Shown: positions 10,259 to 19,825, counted from the stretch's first letter. The stretch is 64,000 nt of DNA from an archaeon (GCA_020053355.1 JAGVNI010000006.1:34451-98450); one strand, 5' to 3'. The notes: generated from the letters alone by a model not told the origin. Numbers and translations are program-made.

Positions 10259-10516
10259 ATGGAAGATTGCATCTCAACGATTCTGGAAAAGCTCTCAAGC
10301 AAGAGCGTTCTTGAGAGGAAGGCTGCGATAAGGGAGCTCAAGGCCCATATCGGTCACGGGGACGGCTACATGGCCAGGCTCTCCCTGCATTATGTGGCCG
10401 AGCATGACCCCTCATATACGGTCCGCAACATCGCGAGGCAGGCTTTCTATAAAATCCGGGAACCGCCGCCCTCGGCCGGGAACTGGGAACGGGCATATTT
10501 ATTCCATAAGGAATAA
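10259..10516 (+). CDS. Small HEAT-repeat-like protein
   Basis: 85 aa (MEDCISTILEKLSSKSVLERKAAIRELKAHIG...DPSYTVRNIARQAFYKI); 4 nt after the previous stop. Confidence 0.65.
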   Translation: MEDCISTILEKLSSKSVLERKAAIRELKAHIGHGDGYMARLSLHYVAEHDPSYTVRNIARQAFYKIREPPPSAGNWERAYLFHKE

Positions 10517-10571
10517 TCCTTTCAGAGCCTTTTAAATTCTTCAAGGCAAGAAGGTACATCGGTGCTTTCTT

Positions 10572-11732
10572 ATGTCTTCGAAGAACTACTGTTTTTCATC
10601 AGAATCGGTCACGGAAGGCCATCCCGATAAAATCTGCGACCAGGTGTCGGATGCGGTGCTGGACGAGCTTCTCCGGCAGGATAGGAAATCCCGCGTCGCG
10701 GTCGAAACCGCCACGACGGCCGGCCTCGTCATCGTGATGGGGGAGATAACCACCAATGGTTATGTTGAGTTCCAAAAAGTCGTTCGGGACGTGATTCGGG
10801 ATATCGGCTACACGAAGCCGGAATACCTCTTCGATTACCGGACGTGCGGCGTCCTTGCCTCGATTCATGAGCAGTCCCCCGACATAGCCCAGGGCGTCGA
10901 CAATTCCAAGGAGCACGAGCAGGGGGCCGGGGACCAGGGGATAATGTTCGGCTTTGCGACCAACGAGACGCCGGAACTGATGCCGCTTCCGATTACCCTT
11001 GCCCATAAGCTCTCGAAGCGGCTGGCCGATGTCCGCAAGGACGGCACGCTCCCGTACCTTCGGCCTGATGGCAAGACGCAGGTGACCCTTGAATACCAGG
11101 ACCATAAGCCGAAAAGGGCGCATACAGTCGTGATTGCCGCGCAGCACGACGAGAACGTATCGCTGGATAAGGTGAAGAAGGACATACTGGATGAAGTCGT
11201 GAAACCGGTCTGCGGGAATTTTTTCGACTCCGGCACAATCGTCCATGTAAATGGCACGGGCAAATTCGTCCTCGGCGGCCCGGCAGCCGACACCGGCGTC
11301 ACCGGCAGGAAGATAATCATTGACACGTACGGCGGGCGCGGCCACCATGGCGGCGGATGCTTCTCAGGGAAAGACCCCTCGAAGGTCGACCGCTCCGGGG
11401 CGTATATGGCCCGCTATGTCGCCAAGAATATCGTGGCTGCAGGACTTGCCGACCAATGCGAGGTGCAGATTTCATATGTCATCGGCGTCGCCAAGCCGCT
11501 TTCCATCTTCATAGAGACGCGAGGCACCGCGAAGGTGCCAATCGAGAAAATCGAGAAACTCGTGGCGGACCACTTCTCATTCAAGCCGGTGGACATGATA
11601 AAGAGGCTCGACCTTCTCCGCCCGATTTACCGGAAGACCGCCTCCTATGGGCATTTCGGAAGGGAGGACCCGGATTTCACCTGGGAGAAGACAGACCTGG
11701 CAAAAAAACTGAGGTCTGAAGCCGGCCTGTGA
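10572..11732 (+). CDS. metK: S-adenosylmethionine synthetase, bacterial-type MetK
   Basis: [62 protein letters not shown] motifs of the bacterial/eukaryotic MAT family. Confidence 0.96.
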   Translation: MSSKNYCFSSESVTEGHPDKICDQVSDAVLDELLRQDRKSRVAVETATTAGLVIVMGEITTNGYVEFQKVVRDVIRDIGYTKPEYLFDYRTCGVLASIHEQSPDIAQGVDNSKEHEQGAGDQGIMFGFATNETPELMPLPITLAHKLSKRLADVRKDGTLPYLRPDGKTQVTLEYQDHKPKRAHTVVIAAQHDENVSLDKVKKDILDEVVKPVCGNFFDSGTIVHVNGTGKFVLGGPAADTGVTGRKIIIDTYGGRGHHGGGCFSGKDPSKVDRSGAYMARYVAKNIVAAGLADQCEVQISYVIGVAKPLSIFIETRGTAKVPIEKIEKLVADHFSFKPVDMIKRLDLLRPIYRKTASYGHFGREDPDFTWEKTDLAKKLRSEAGL

Positions 11733-11805
11733 ATCCGCAATGCCCGCGGATGCCGGGGGAAAGCTACACTATTTATAAATTTTTATCACCCAGGCATGAT
11801 GCAGA

Positions 11806-12327
11806 GTGACCAGGATGCAAGCACAAACCGCCCACGCTCTGCGCAAGCCGATTACCACCCAGCCGCTGCGGCTTCGCTCCGTCCCGCTTGAGGACCGGGC
11901 GACATCGCAGAAGCTGCAGGGGAAATCCGTCTGCATCGTTATCGACGATGCTGATTATGCCGCCGGGATGAAGGAGCTCGTGCAGACCATGCTCGGCCCG
12001 ATATCGGATTCCGCCAGCGTAAGCATAGTCAACTGGTCGACATTCCTCGCAATACTTCCCGAGATGCGGGCCGACCTTGTCGTGGCGCTAAGCCCGCGTG
12101 ATTTGAAGATGCGGCTTCCAGACCTTGAGAGCGGCTTGCTGGGCTTCCGCAAGGCTAATGCCGGCGCGGTGGTGCTCATGAACAACCTCCACAGCCCCGC
12201 TGCATCAGCATCCGAGGGGCTTGGGCGCCTGCTGAAGGACTCCCTTCTCGACCATGTCGAGCACGGATACACGTTCTTCCCGATTCTCGTGCACCAGGGC
12301 GCGCAGGCGCTGGAAGCCAAGGTATAA
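11806..12327 (+). CDS. Hypothetical protein
   Basis: 173 aa ORF; TATA-like tttataaat ~30 nt upstream. Confidence 0.6.
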   Translation: MTRMQAQTAHALRKPITTQPLRLRSVPLEDRATSQKLQGKSVCIVIDDADYAAGMKELVQTMLGPISDSASVSIVNWSTFLAILPEMRADLVVALSPRDLKMRLPDLESGLLGFRKANAGAVVLMNNLHSPAASASEGLGRLLKDSLLDHVEHGYTFFPILVHQGAQALEAKV

Positions 12328-12381
12328 AAAAAGTTGTTGGTTTAGTCATCCCTGCGCAATACCGCATCCGCTCTGATTTTA

Positions 12382-12454
12382 GGGCCCATAGTCGATCGGT
12401 TAAGACGCCTGCTTGACATGCAGGAGATGCGCGGTTCGATTCCGCGTGGGCCCA
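12382..12454 (+). tRNA. tRNA-Val (anticodon GAC)
   Basis: GGGCCCA/TGGGCCC acceptor, CCTGC-TTGACAT-GCAGG anticodon arm, CGCGG-TTCGATT-CCGCG T arm; no encoded CCA. Confidence 0.95.
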
Positions 12455-12538
12455 TTTTTGCATTTGCTCCCAGTTTCGGGTCTTGTGTTCTGCCTCAGGC
12501 AAAAATGGGAAGAAGTGAAATTTCAGCAGAAATTTCAC
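12451..12538. repeat. Adjacent inverted repeats (possible bidirectional terminator or small hairpin element)
   Basis: CCCATTTTTGC (12451-12461)/GCAAAAATGGG (12499-12509), and GTGAAATTTC (12515-12524)-AGCA-GAAATTTCAC (12529-12538); both perfect. Confidence 0.7.
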
Positions 12539-12595
12539 GACAGCCCAATTTTTCCTTATGATTTCCGGTTTCGGGTCCATCCCGTCATTACCGAA

Positions 12596-14239
12596 TCAGT
12601 CGCCCTGATCCGCGCCGGCAGATTTCGAGGGCTTCTCGCGGTAGGATTTGGCCGCCTTCATGAACTCGACGAAAATCGGGGCGGGCTCTTCCAGCCTGCT
12701 CTTCAACTCGATGTGCGGCTGTGTTGCCACTCCGAAACTCTCCTTCCATTCGGCAATCTCGACCACTCCGGATTCATGGCGCCCGGAGATGATGAGCCCG
12801 CGGGCCTCCAGTTCCGGCACGAACGCCGGGTTCACTTCGTAGCGGTGCCTGTGCCGCTCGGAAATCTTTTCGGCCTTGTAAGCCTTGTGCGCGACGGTCT
12901 CTTTTTTGAGGATGCATTCATACGCGCCGAGCCTCATGGTGGCGCCCATCTTCGTGATTTTCTGCTGCTCCGGGAGCATGTCAATTACCGGGAAAGCGGT
13001 CTTCTTGTCGAACTCGGTCGAATTCGCGCCTTTCATCCCGCAGACGTTGCGGGCATACTCCACGACCATGAGCTGCACGCCCAGGCACAATCCCAGATAC
13101 GGGATTTTGTTTTCCCGCGAATAACCTATAGCCTTAATCTTGCCCTCGATGCCCCTATCGCCGAACCCGCCCGGCACCAGTATGCCATGATACGGGGAGA
13201 GGACCTCGGCGACATCATAGACCTTCTCCAAATCGCTCGCTTCAATCCATGATATCTCAAGGCCGGCATTCACTGCGGCCGCGCTGTGCACGAGCGCCTC
13301 CTTCACGCTGACATACGCGTCCTTGACTGCCGTGTATTTCCCGACAATGGCGATTTTCAGGGGCGCGTCTTTCGGCGATATTATGCGGCCGACTTTGGTG
13401 TGCCATTCTTTCAAGTCAGCCTCCCTGTTCTCCGGAAGGCCGAGCCTCTTTGCGAGCTGTTTGTACATGCCCTGCTTTTCAAGGACCAGGGGCAATTCAT
13501 AGACCGTATGCAGGAGCGGGTCGTCGAACACGGCCTCCTCCGGCACATTGCAGTACAGGCTCAGTTTCTTCCTCGAATCCTCGCTCAGCTTCTCATGCTC
13601 CCTCGCGATTATGATGTCCGGCTGGATGCCCAGGCTCTGGAGGAGCCTTGTCGCATGCTGGGTTGGCTTGGTCTTCTGCTCGCCAGGGCTCATGCTCGGC
13701 ACATATGTGAGCTGCACGAACGCCATGTTGTTGTGCTCGAAATGCAGCTGCCTCATGGCCTCGATGAAATACCCGTTCTCGAGGTCGCCGACAGTCCCCC
13801 CGACCTCTATCATGACGACATCCGCGTTGTTGTCCCGCCCGACTTTCTGCACCCAATCCTTGATTTCGCCGGTCAGGTGCGGCACGAACTGGACGTCGCG
13901 GCCGAGATACTCGCCCTTCCTCTCCTTCTCGATTATCTTGGAAAAAAGCTTGCCGCCAGTAATCGAGCACATTCCCGGAAGCGACTTGTTCAGGAAGCGC
14001 TCATAGGTGCCGAAATCCATGTCCACTTCGGTGCCGTCATCGAGCACGAACACTTCGCCATGGCGGAACGGGTTCATGGTGCCGCAATCCACGTTCAGGT
14101 AGCCGTCGAACTTGATTGGCATCACACGGAATCCGCGCGCCTGCAGCAGCTTGGCAATAGAAGAAGAGACTATCCCCTTTCCCAGGCCCGACATGATGGA
14201 CCCGGTAATCACGATGAACTTGGTCTTTTTCTCTGGCAT
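12596..14239 (-). CDS. pyrG: CTP synthase
   Basis: 547 aa; FIVITGSIMSGLGKGIVSSSIAKLLQARGFRV; GATase motif GLCLGVQLMVVEYARNV. Confidence 0.97.
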   Translation of the reverse strand: MPEKKTKFIVITGSIMSGLGKGIVSSSIAKLLQARGFRVMPIKFDGYLNVDCGTMNPFRHGEVFVLDDGTEVDMDFGTYERFLNKSLPGMCSITGGKLFSKIIEKERKGEYLGRDVQFVPHLTGEIKDWVQKVGRDNNADVVMIEVGGTVGDLENGYFIEAMRQLHFEHNNMAFVQLTYVPSMSPGEQKTKPTQHATRLLQSLGIQPDIIIAREHEKLSEDSRKKLSLYCNVPEEAVFDDPLLHTVYELPLVLEKQGMYKQLAKRLGLPENREADLKEWHTKVGRIISPKDAPLKIAIVGKYTAVKDAYVSVKEALVHSAAAVNAGLEISWIEASDLEKVYDVAEVLSPYHGILVPGGFGDRGIEGKIKAIGYSRENKIPYLGLCLGVQLMVVEYARNVCGMKGANSTEFDKKTAFPVIDMLPEQQKITKMGATMRLGAYECILKKETVAHKAYKAEKISERHRHRYEVNPAFVPELEARGLIISGRHESGVVEIAEWKESFGVATQPHIELKSRLEEPAPIFVEFMKAAKSYREKPSKSAGADQGD

Positions 14240-14290
14240 AGGGAGGATGTGGCGGGCACATTTTTTAAATCTAACAAGGATTTCTTGGCA

Positions 14291-14707
14291 ATGGACTTAG
14301 TGAAATGGGCCATCATCCTCTCGGTGTTCTTCCTCATCGTGCCGGTAATCTGCATAGCCATCTATGTCATGACACCGCTCCTGCTTTCCCTGCTTATGGG
14401 GGCAAACGGGGAGGATGTTTGCAGCTATTCCGGCACCGGCGCCACAGGCGGCTCTTCAAACCTCCAGGCATCGCTCTCCAACCTGTGCAACACCGCCAAG
14501 TCGTTCCTGGGCATCACGGCGATGCTCATGATTGTCCTGGCCTCGCCCCTGCTGTTCCTCTCCAACGCGATTGTCAGCTTCGAGATATTCTCATCCAAAT
14601 CGAAAGGGGACTCGAAGGTCATATGGCTCGCCATCTTATGGGCGCTTCCAGTTATCGGCGGCCTTACCTATCTATACAAGGGAAGGAAGAACTTCAAGCC
14701 GGCATGA
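14291..14707 (+). CDS. Small membrane protein, hypothetical
   Basis: MDLVKWAIILSVFFLIVPVICIAIYV..., 3 TM segments. Confidence 0.6.
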   Translation: MDLVKWAIILSVFFLIVPVICIAIYVMTPLLLSLLMGANGEDVCSYSGTGATGGSSNLQASLSNLCNTAKSFLGITAMLMIVLASPLLFLSNAIVSFEIFSSKSKGDSKVIWLAILWALPVIGGLTYLYKGRKNFKPA

Positions 14708-14803
14708 TGCCAGAACCCCGGCCAGCACCAGTAGCGCCCAACAATTAGGCCTTTCCCTAACCAAATCCCCGCGGCTTTTATCTCCGGGCCGGGAAATCAT
14801 AAT

Positions 14804-15121
14804 ATGAACGCCACCGATTTCGTCGCCCCCCTGGTGGTGCTTGCGCTGCTGTCATTTGGATGTTATGTCCTGTTTCCCGTCGCCATCATATCCTTCTCCG
14901 ACCCCCAGCACGACGAAAACTTCTGCCCGGACATGCATCCTCCGGAATGCGTTTCTACTCCTGATGCATGCGTTGGTCGCACCGGCAGTTATATGTGCAC
15001 TCAGGTGAAGCACCTTTTCTCAGGAGTCGCGGCTATATGCCTGTTTCTTGCAGCCATCCTGGCCGCCCACAACCTCATGTCTAAAGGAAAAGGCCTCAAA
15101 TCCGGTTCAAGGCATCCTTGA
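14804..15121 (+). CDS. Small Cys-rich membrane protein, hypothetical
   Basis: 105 aa, two TM segments flanking a Cys-containing loop (CPDMHPPECVSTPDACVGRTGSYMCTQ). Confidence 0.5.
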   Translation: MNATDFVAPLVVLALLSFGCYVLFPVAIISFSDPQHDENFCPDMHPPECVSTPDACVGRTGSYMCTQVKHLFSGVAAICLFLAAILAAHNLMSKGKGLKSGSRHP

Positions 15122-15794
15122 TTTTCTCAATCGACATGTTCGTTGCAATCATCGGGATGCGCTCGCGCTCGGAAATCTTGATTGCCAGGCGGTCCACCTT
15201 CGTCGGGTCGATGTTGTGGAGCACGATTGCCGAGGGCTTCGATGAGCTGACGCGGACGACCACCAGCGGGCTTCTCCCGGTGCTGACTCCTGTGAAGATG
15301 AACACGCGCTCGTTCACATTGCCATACAGGTTCTGGAAATACGAGAACGGCATGTCGAGGATGACTTTTATGGAATCGATAAGCGTGTAGCCGTAGATTT
15401 TCTTCGAGTCCAGGAGGTCTGCATTCGTGATAATCCGCCCCTCAATCAAATCCACGAAATCCTTCAGGGGAATCGAGCGGGCGAACTCGTGCACCTCAAA
15501 ATACTCGCTGACAGGCTTCTCCTTCTCGCGGAACTTCTGGGCAATCGTCCCGCCCTTTGCTATGTCGATGTCAAAAAGCGCGTTCACGAACCTCTTGACT
15601 ACGCCGGTTCCGGGCGACTTCCTCCGGTTGCCCTCGTAATCGCTTATGGTGGACACGGTGATGCCGAGATGCCGCGCCAGCTCGACTTGGGATATCCCGA
15701 AGATTTCGCGCCATTTGCGCATGGTCGCGCCTGGGTCTTCCGAGAGCGATATCTCGCCGGCGATCTCCATTTTGATTTTTTCCATTAGCAGCAC
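15096..15794 (-). CDS. XRE-family HTH transcriptional regulator (COG1709-like, archaeal)
   Basis: WREIFGISQVELARHLGITVSTISDYEGNRRKSPG HTH; C-terminal regulatory domain. Confidence 0.85.
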   Translation of the reverse strand: MLLMEKIKMEIAGEISLSEDPGATMRKWREIFGISQVELARHLGITVSTISDYEGNRRKSPGTGVVKRFVNALFDIDIAKGGTIAQKFREKEKPVSEYFEVHEFARSIPLKDFVDLIEGRIITNADLLDSKKIYGYTLIDSIKVILDMPFSYFQNLYGNVNERVFIFTGVSTGRSPLVVVRVSSSKPSAIVLHNIDPTKVDRLAIKISERERIPMIATNMSIEKIKDALNRI

Positions 15795-15852
15795 CTGAAA
15801 AATGGAGAGAATTGAACGGAGTTCAATGACATCTCCATTTTGATTTTTTCCA
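15763..15852. promoter_or_regulatory. Direct-repeat/palindrome region at XRE gene start (candidate autoregulatory operator)
   Basis: 22-bp direct repeat ATCTCCATTTTGATTTTTTCCA at 15763-15784 and 15831-15852, with inverted AAAATGGAGA...TCTCCATTTT enclosing ATTGAAC-GGA-GTTCAAT. Confidence 0.6.
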
Positions 15853-15997
15853 AAACATCACCCGCTGTCTCATTCCCGCAGGCTGGGTATCCCTCCCAAA
15901 CTTTATATTGATTTCGTCAAACGTCAATCCCTACTTCGGCAGTTATACCCCCTCTGCGAACCTGTTTTAGTCCCTTTTTTAAATTCCATCTTGCCAA

Positions 15998-16486
15998 GTG
16001 AAACCCATGGCAATCAACCTTCTCGGCGACTTCTTCAGCTTCATCAACATCCCCATGTTCGATACGATGACCGTCGTTCTCATCATCTCCTACATCATCT
16101 GGGAAGCCCCGCGCACGGTAAGGCTCCTCTCCGATGAGTACACGAAAGGCCTGTATCCTGACAACGGCCGCGTCATAGACGTAACGCTGTTCGTCATAGG
16201 GCTGGCATCGGTCGTATTCTTCATGCTGGACAACAACGCCGAGCGCGTCGTGACGTTCCTGAAGACGCCTGGCGTCACCGCCTTTTTCCTGGTCCTGATT
16301 CTCGCAATCCCGCTGATAGTGGCACTCGGCTTCTTCAAGAGGATGTTTGCCCGCTTCGACGAGCACAACTCTGTCACTGTCTTCCTGGCGCACACGTTCC
16401 TGGACCTGATGCACACGCTTTTCCACATCGCGCTTACTGTGCTCTTTTTGCCGATAGTGGGATTCCTTGCAATGGGCCCCAAGTGA
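15998..16486 (+). CDS. Membrane protein, hypothetical (3-4 TM)
   Basis: 162 aa; TATA-like tttttaaatt ~20-25 nt upstream. Confidence 0.6.
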   Translation: MKPMAINLLGDFFSFINIPMFDTMTVVLIISYIIWEAPRTVRLLSDEYTKGLYPDNGRVIDVTLFVIGLASVVFFMLDNNAERVVTFLKTPGVTAFFLVLILAIPLIVALGFFKRMFARFDEHNSVTVFLAHTFLDLMHTLFHIALTVLFLPIVGFLAMGPK

Positions 16487-16570
16487 CCGTATGCCGATAC
16501 GCCGATGCGCACCGGCCTAATCTCCTTTTTTTATAAATATTGCTCTCCATATCGAAAACCGGTGAAAGTT

Positions 16571-16819
16571 ATGCCTCCAAAGAAGAAAACGAAAAGCGTA
16601 CAGACGAAAGTTCCGAAGGGATGCACATGCGGCAGCAGCTGCCATGAAGACGACGCGCACCTGCCAGGGCTCCTGCTTGCGGCAATCGGGCTGCTTGCTC
16701 TCCCGATAAATTTCGGGCTGATTCCGGGCATGGAATGGGCGCTTGCATGGCCGCTCCTGATAGTCTTCATCGGCCTGGTGATTGTGCTCAGGGTCAACAT
16801 CTGCAGGACCCAGGACTGA
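16571..16819 (+). CDS. Small Cys-motif membrane protein, hypothetical
   Basis: MPPKKKTKSVQTKVPKGCTCGSSCHEDDAH + 2 hydrophobic segments; TATA-like tttataaat upstream. Confidence 0.6.
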   Translation: MPPKKKTKSVQTKVPKGCTCGSSCHEDDAHLPGLLLAAIGLLALPINFGLIPGMEWALAWPLLIVFIGLVIVLRVNICRTQD

Positions 16820-16856
16820 TTTTTTTTAAAACAAGGTTGCCGGAACCAACCGGCAA

Positions 16857-17633
16857 TCACAATCCTTTCTTTTCCATATACGCAACCGCATTCTTGAACG
16901 GTTTCAGGCCGAGGGGCTCTCTTACGGTCCCCTTCACCCAGTACGGGCAATTCTCGACGATATTGAAAGCTTCCGGGTGCGGCATCATCCCGAATATCCG
17001 CCCTGTCTTGTCGCATATGCCAGCCACATTCTCGACCGAGCCGTTCGGGTTGTACGGGAACCCGGCCAGCTTGCCAGCCTCATCAACATACTGGAACACT
17101 ATCTGGTTCCCCTGCTTCAATTCGTCCATCACGCGCCCGTCTTTCGGGATGAACTTCCCTTCCCCGTGCCGGACGGGGACGAGGATGTAGTCGATTCCCT
17201 TCGTGAATACGCACGGCGAATTGGGGTTTCCCTTGAGTATGACCCACCGATCCTCGTAATGGCCGGAGTCGTTCGTGGTGAGGCTGACGCGCTGATGGAA
17301 ATCCGGCTCCGGAAGGAGGCCCATCTTCACCATCACCTGGAAGCCGTTGCAAATGCCGAGGATGAGCTTGTCGGCCTTGGTGAAATCAGCGAGCCCATCA
17401 CGCAGGCGGAATTTCATCTTGTTCCCGAAGACTTTCCCCGAGCCCAAATCATCCCCGAAAGAGAATCCGCCCGGAATCATGAGCATGTTGTAGTTTTCGA
17501 GGACCAACGGGTTGTCCAGCACCGCATTCAGGTGGAGGATGTCGGCCTTGCCGCCGCTTTTTTCTATGGCGTATTTGCTTTCGTTCTCGCAGTTGATGCC
17601 ATAGCCGTAAAGCACGAGGGCCTTGAGTGCCAT
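16857..17633 (-). CDS. purQ: Phosphoribosylformylglycinamidine synthase I
   Basis: ALVLYGYGINCENESKYAIEKSGG, GGFSFGDDLGSGKVFGNKM, GICNGFQVMVKMGLLP, MPHPEAFN. Confidence 0.94.
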   Translation of the reverse strand: MALKALVLYGYGINCENESKYAIEKSGGKADILHLNAVLDNPLVLENYNMLMIPGGFSFGDDLGSGKVFGNKMKFRLRDGLADFTKADKLILGICNGFQVMVKMGLLPEPDFHQRVSLTTNDSGHYEDRWVILKGNPNSPCVFTKGIDYILVPVRHGEGKFIPKDGRVMDELKQGNQIVFQYVDEAGKLAGFPYNPNGSVENVAGICDKTGRIFGMMPHPEAFNIVENCPYWVKGTVREPLGLKPFKNAVAYMEKKGL

Positions 17634-17681
17634 GACCCACTTGTGGAGGCAAAATAAGTTAAATGTATCCGGAGAAGTGCC

Positions 17682-17879
17682 ATGCGTAATCCTATGGATG
17701 CGCAAAAAGACAAGAGGAAACTTCCGAACCTTCGCCGCGTCATAGACCAGGCGCCGCCGATTGAAAAAGCGACGCTGCGCGCCCTGGCGAGGCAGCTTAA
17801 GGTGGAGCAGCTGCTCCCCATCGACGCGACGCTTGGAAGGCTTATGGGCGGCAAAAAAACCGGCGAAAACCGGGGCTGA
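17682..17879 (+). CDS. Small basic protein, hypothetical
   Basis: 65-aa ORF divergent from purQ; MDAQKDKRKLPNLRRVIDQAPPIEKATLRALARQLKVEQLLP. Confidence 0.4.
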   Translation: MRNPMDAQKDKRKLPNLRRVIDQAPPIEKATLRALARQLKVEQLLPIDATLGRLMGGKKTGENRG

Positions 17880-18254
17880 CTACACCTTCTTGAGCCCCTT
17901 GATTTTCGCGTACCTGGTGGGCGATTTCATATAAATCAGGGCGTCATTCGCTATGCACACGCCCGCGGTCAGCAGGCTGTCAGTGATTTGCACGCTTTCG
18001 CCGTGCTCCCGTAATTCGTTCATGAGCTTGGTTGTCACCTGGGCGGCTTTCTTGTCAAATGGAAGGATTGTCACATTCGCTGCGAATGCACCGACGGCGT
18101 CCTGCCGGCTCACCGTCTCGTAGAGGTGCATGAGCGTCATGCTAGTGATGCATATGTCCTCCCTGTCCGCGTAATACATGAGCTTCTCGATTGTTCCAGG
18201 GTCCCCCCTAAGGAAGTCCAGCGCGGCCTCGAAGTCCAGACATATTTTTTCCAT
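17880..18254 (-). CDS. PIN-domain toxin (VapC-like)
   Basis: CLDFEAALDFLRGDPGTIEKL, LYETVSR, QITDSLLTAGVCIANDALIYMKSPTRYAKIKGLKKV. Confidence 0.85.
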   Translation of the reverse strand: MEKICLDFEAALDFLRGDPGTIEKLMYYADREDICITSMTLMHLYETVSRQDAVGAFAANVTILPFDKKAAQVTTKLMNELREHGESVQITDSLLTAGVCIANDALIYMKSPTRYAKIKGLKKV

Positions 18255-18258
18255 TCAA

Positions 18259-18477
18259 TCACCTGGTCAAAACCGCGTCGCGCTTGATTCTCTCTGCTGC
18301 GCGCGCATCGATGTCGATATCCCTGATGCTGCCGGCAAGGCGGATGATGTTCCCCGCCCCCTCCTTCTTCTCCTTGAGGAGATACCTGAAGACCTCGCTG
18401 AAACTCATGCCCTTGGCCTTCTTCAGCTTATACAAATCCGAGTAGACATCATCCATTATCGTTATGACTTTCACCAT
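18259..18477 (-). CDS. VapB-like antitoxin
   Basis: MVKVITIMDDVYSDLYKLKKAKGMSFSEVFRYLLKEKK; adjacent upstream of the PIN gene. Confidence 0.8.
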   Translation of the reverse strand: MVKVITIMDDVYSDLYKLKKAKGMSFSEVFRYLLKEKKEGAGNIIRLAGSIRDIDIDARAAERIKRDAVLTR

Positions 18478-18652
18478 ACCCCTACACACCTGTCCACATA
18501 AATTACGTCCATCGCGACACCGTCCAACTACAATCGTCCGGAAGATGCTAAATACATGCATTAAATACATTTAAACTTTTCCCTCGAATTTCGTAACTTT
18601 GTTTTACTCCATGCACGATAGTGGTCTATTTTCTCCGGCGTGAAAACGAATC

Positions 18653-18660
18653 TATATAAA
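18653..18660 (+). promoter_or_regulatory. TATA box of ftsZ
   Basis: tATATAAAg-type sequence ~85 nt before the ftsZ ATG, implying a ~55-nt leader. Confidence 0.5.
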
Positions 18661-18742
18661 GCGCCGAACGCTCCTTCTATTACTCTCATCAGAGAGAAAA
18701 ACAATAGATTAGGTAAGGCGACCAAAAAAATAAGGTGAAAAC

Positions 18743-19825
18743 ATGGAAGACTTGGTAAGATCTGTGGTAGGGGAAAACGCTCCGCAGGCTGAAAAACAGT
18801 CCTCGGACGCTTTGAGCTCGGAGAGCATCAAAATCGTCACCGTCGGTGTCGGTGGCGCCGGAAACAACACGATTAACCGCCTGATAAAGAGCGGCGTGAA
18901 GGGAACGGAACTTGTCGCAATCAACACGGACAAGCAGCACCTCAACATCGTCCATGAGAGGGCGAAGAAAGTGCTTATAGGCAAGTCCGTCACAAAAGGC
19001 CTCGGTGCCGGCGGATACCCGGACATCGGCGCAAAATCGTGCGAAGTGGACAGGCCGCTCGTCGAGAGGGAACTCGAGAACGCGCACCTCGTCTTCGTTT
19101 GCGCAGGCATGGGCGGCGGAACCGGCGGCGGCGCAGCCCCGATTGTAGCCCAGATTGCGAAAGAGCAGGGCGCTATCGTCGTGGCCATGGTCACGTACCC
19201 ATTCGCCTTGGAAAGGGCGAGGAAGAAGAGGGCCGACGAGGGCATCAAGCTCCTCAAGAAGCACTGCGACTCGGTCATCATCCTGGACAACAACAGGCTT
19301 GTCCAATTGGTCCCGAACCTGCCGATGGCAGAAGCGTTCGCGGTTGCAGATGAAATCCTCTCGAGGGCAATCAGCGGCCTGGTCTGGACAATCACCCAGC
19401 CGTCCCTGATTAACATCGACTTTGCCGATGTCCGCGCAATCATGGAAGGCGGAGGCGTCGGGTTTATCGCGGTCGGCGAAGGCAAGGGCAACGACAAGGT
19501 GAAGGCTGCGGCAGATGGCGTTATAAAGAACAGGCTTCTGGACGTGGACTTCGAAGGCGCAAAGGGCGCGCTCATCCACATCACGGGCGGCTCGGACCTA
19601 ACACTCGGCGACGCAATCAAGGCAGGCGAAACAGTCACTGAGAAAATGGATGCCGAAGCCAACGTCAAGTGGGGTGCCAGGATAATGCAGAACTACGAGG
19701 GCAAGCTCGAAATCGTCGCCATAGTCACGGGTGTGAAAGGCGCATCGATTGCCGGCAGCTCTGTCTCCGAAGAGGAAGTCTCCTCGGTATCTGCATACGG
19801 CTCTGACCTTGAAGTCCTTGGTTAA
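18743..19825 (+). CDS. ftsZ: Cell division protein FtsZ
   Basis: IKIVTVGVGGAGNNTINRLI, tubulin signature GGGTGGGAAP, full-length GTPase domain. Confidence 0.97.
   Translation: MEDLVRSVVGENAPQAEKQSSDALSSESIKIVTVGVGGAGNNTINRLIKSGVKGTELVAINTDKQHLNIVHERAKKVLIGKSVTKGLGAGGYPDIGAKSCEVDRPLVERELENAHLVFVCAGMGGGTGGGAAPIVAQIAKEQGAIVVAMVTYPFALERARKKRADEGIKLLKKHCDSVIILDNNRLVQLVPNLPMAEAFAVADEILSRAISGLVWTITQPSLINIDFADVRAIMEGGGVGFIAVGEGKGNDKVKAAADGVIKNRLLDVDFEGAKGALIHITGGSDLTLGDAIKAGETVTEKMDAEANVKWGARIMQNYEGKLEIVAIVTGVKGASIAGSSVSEEEVSSVSAYGSDLEVLG

Noticed and set aside
10599-11348. Minus-strand 249-aa ORF opposite metK
   Set aside because: Composition typical of the antisense frame; metK is certain.
12413-13252. 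279-aa plus-strand ORF antisense to pyrG, and the 5' part of ORF 13286-14707
   Set aside because: Antisense to conserved CTP synthase; only the last 138 codons (14291-14707) form a plausible protein with its own start.
17880-18477. VapBC as a novel system
   Set aside because: PIN + small antitoxin in standard order is an ordinary VapBC module.
18653-18742. ftsZ leader as a riboswitch
   Set aside because: About 55 nt leader without convincing conserved structure visible by eye.
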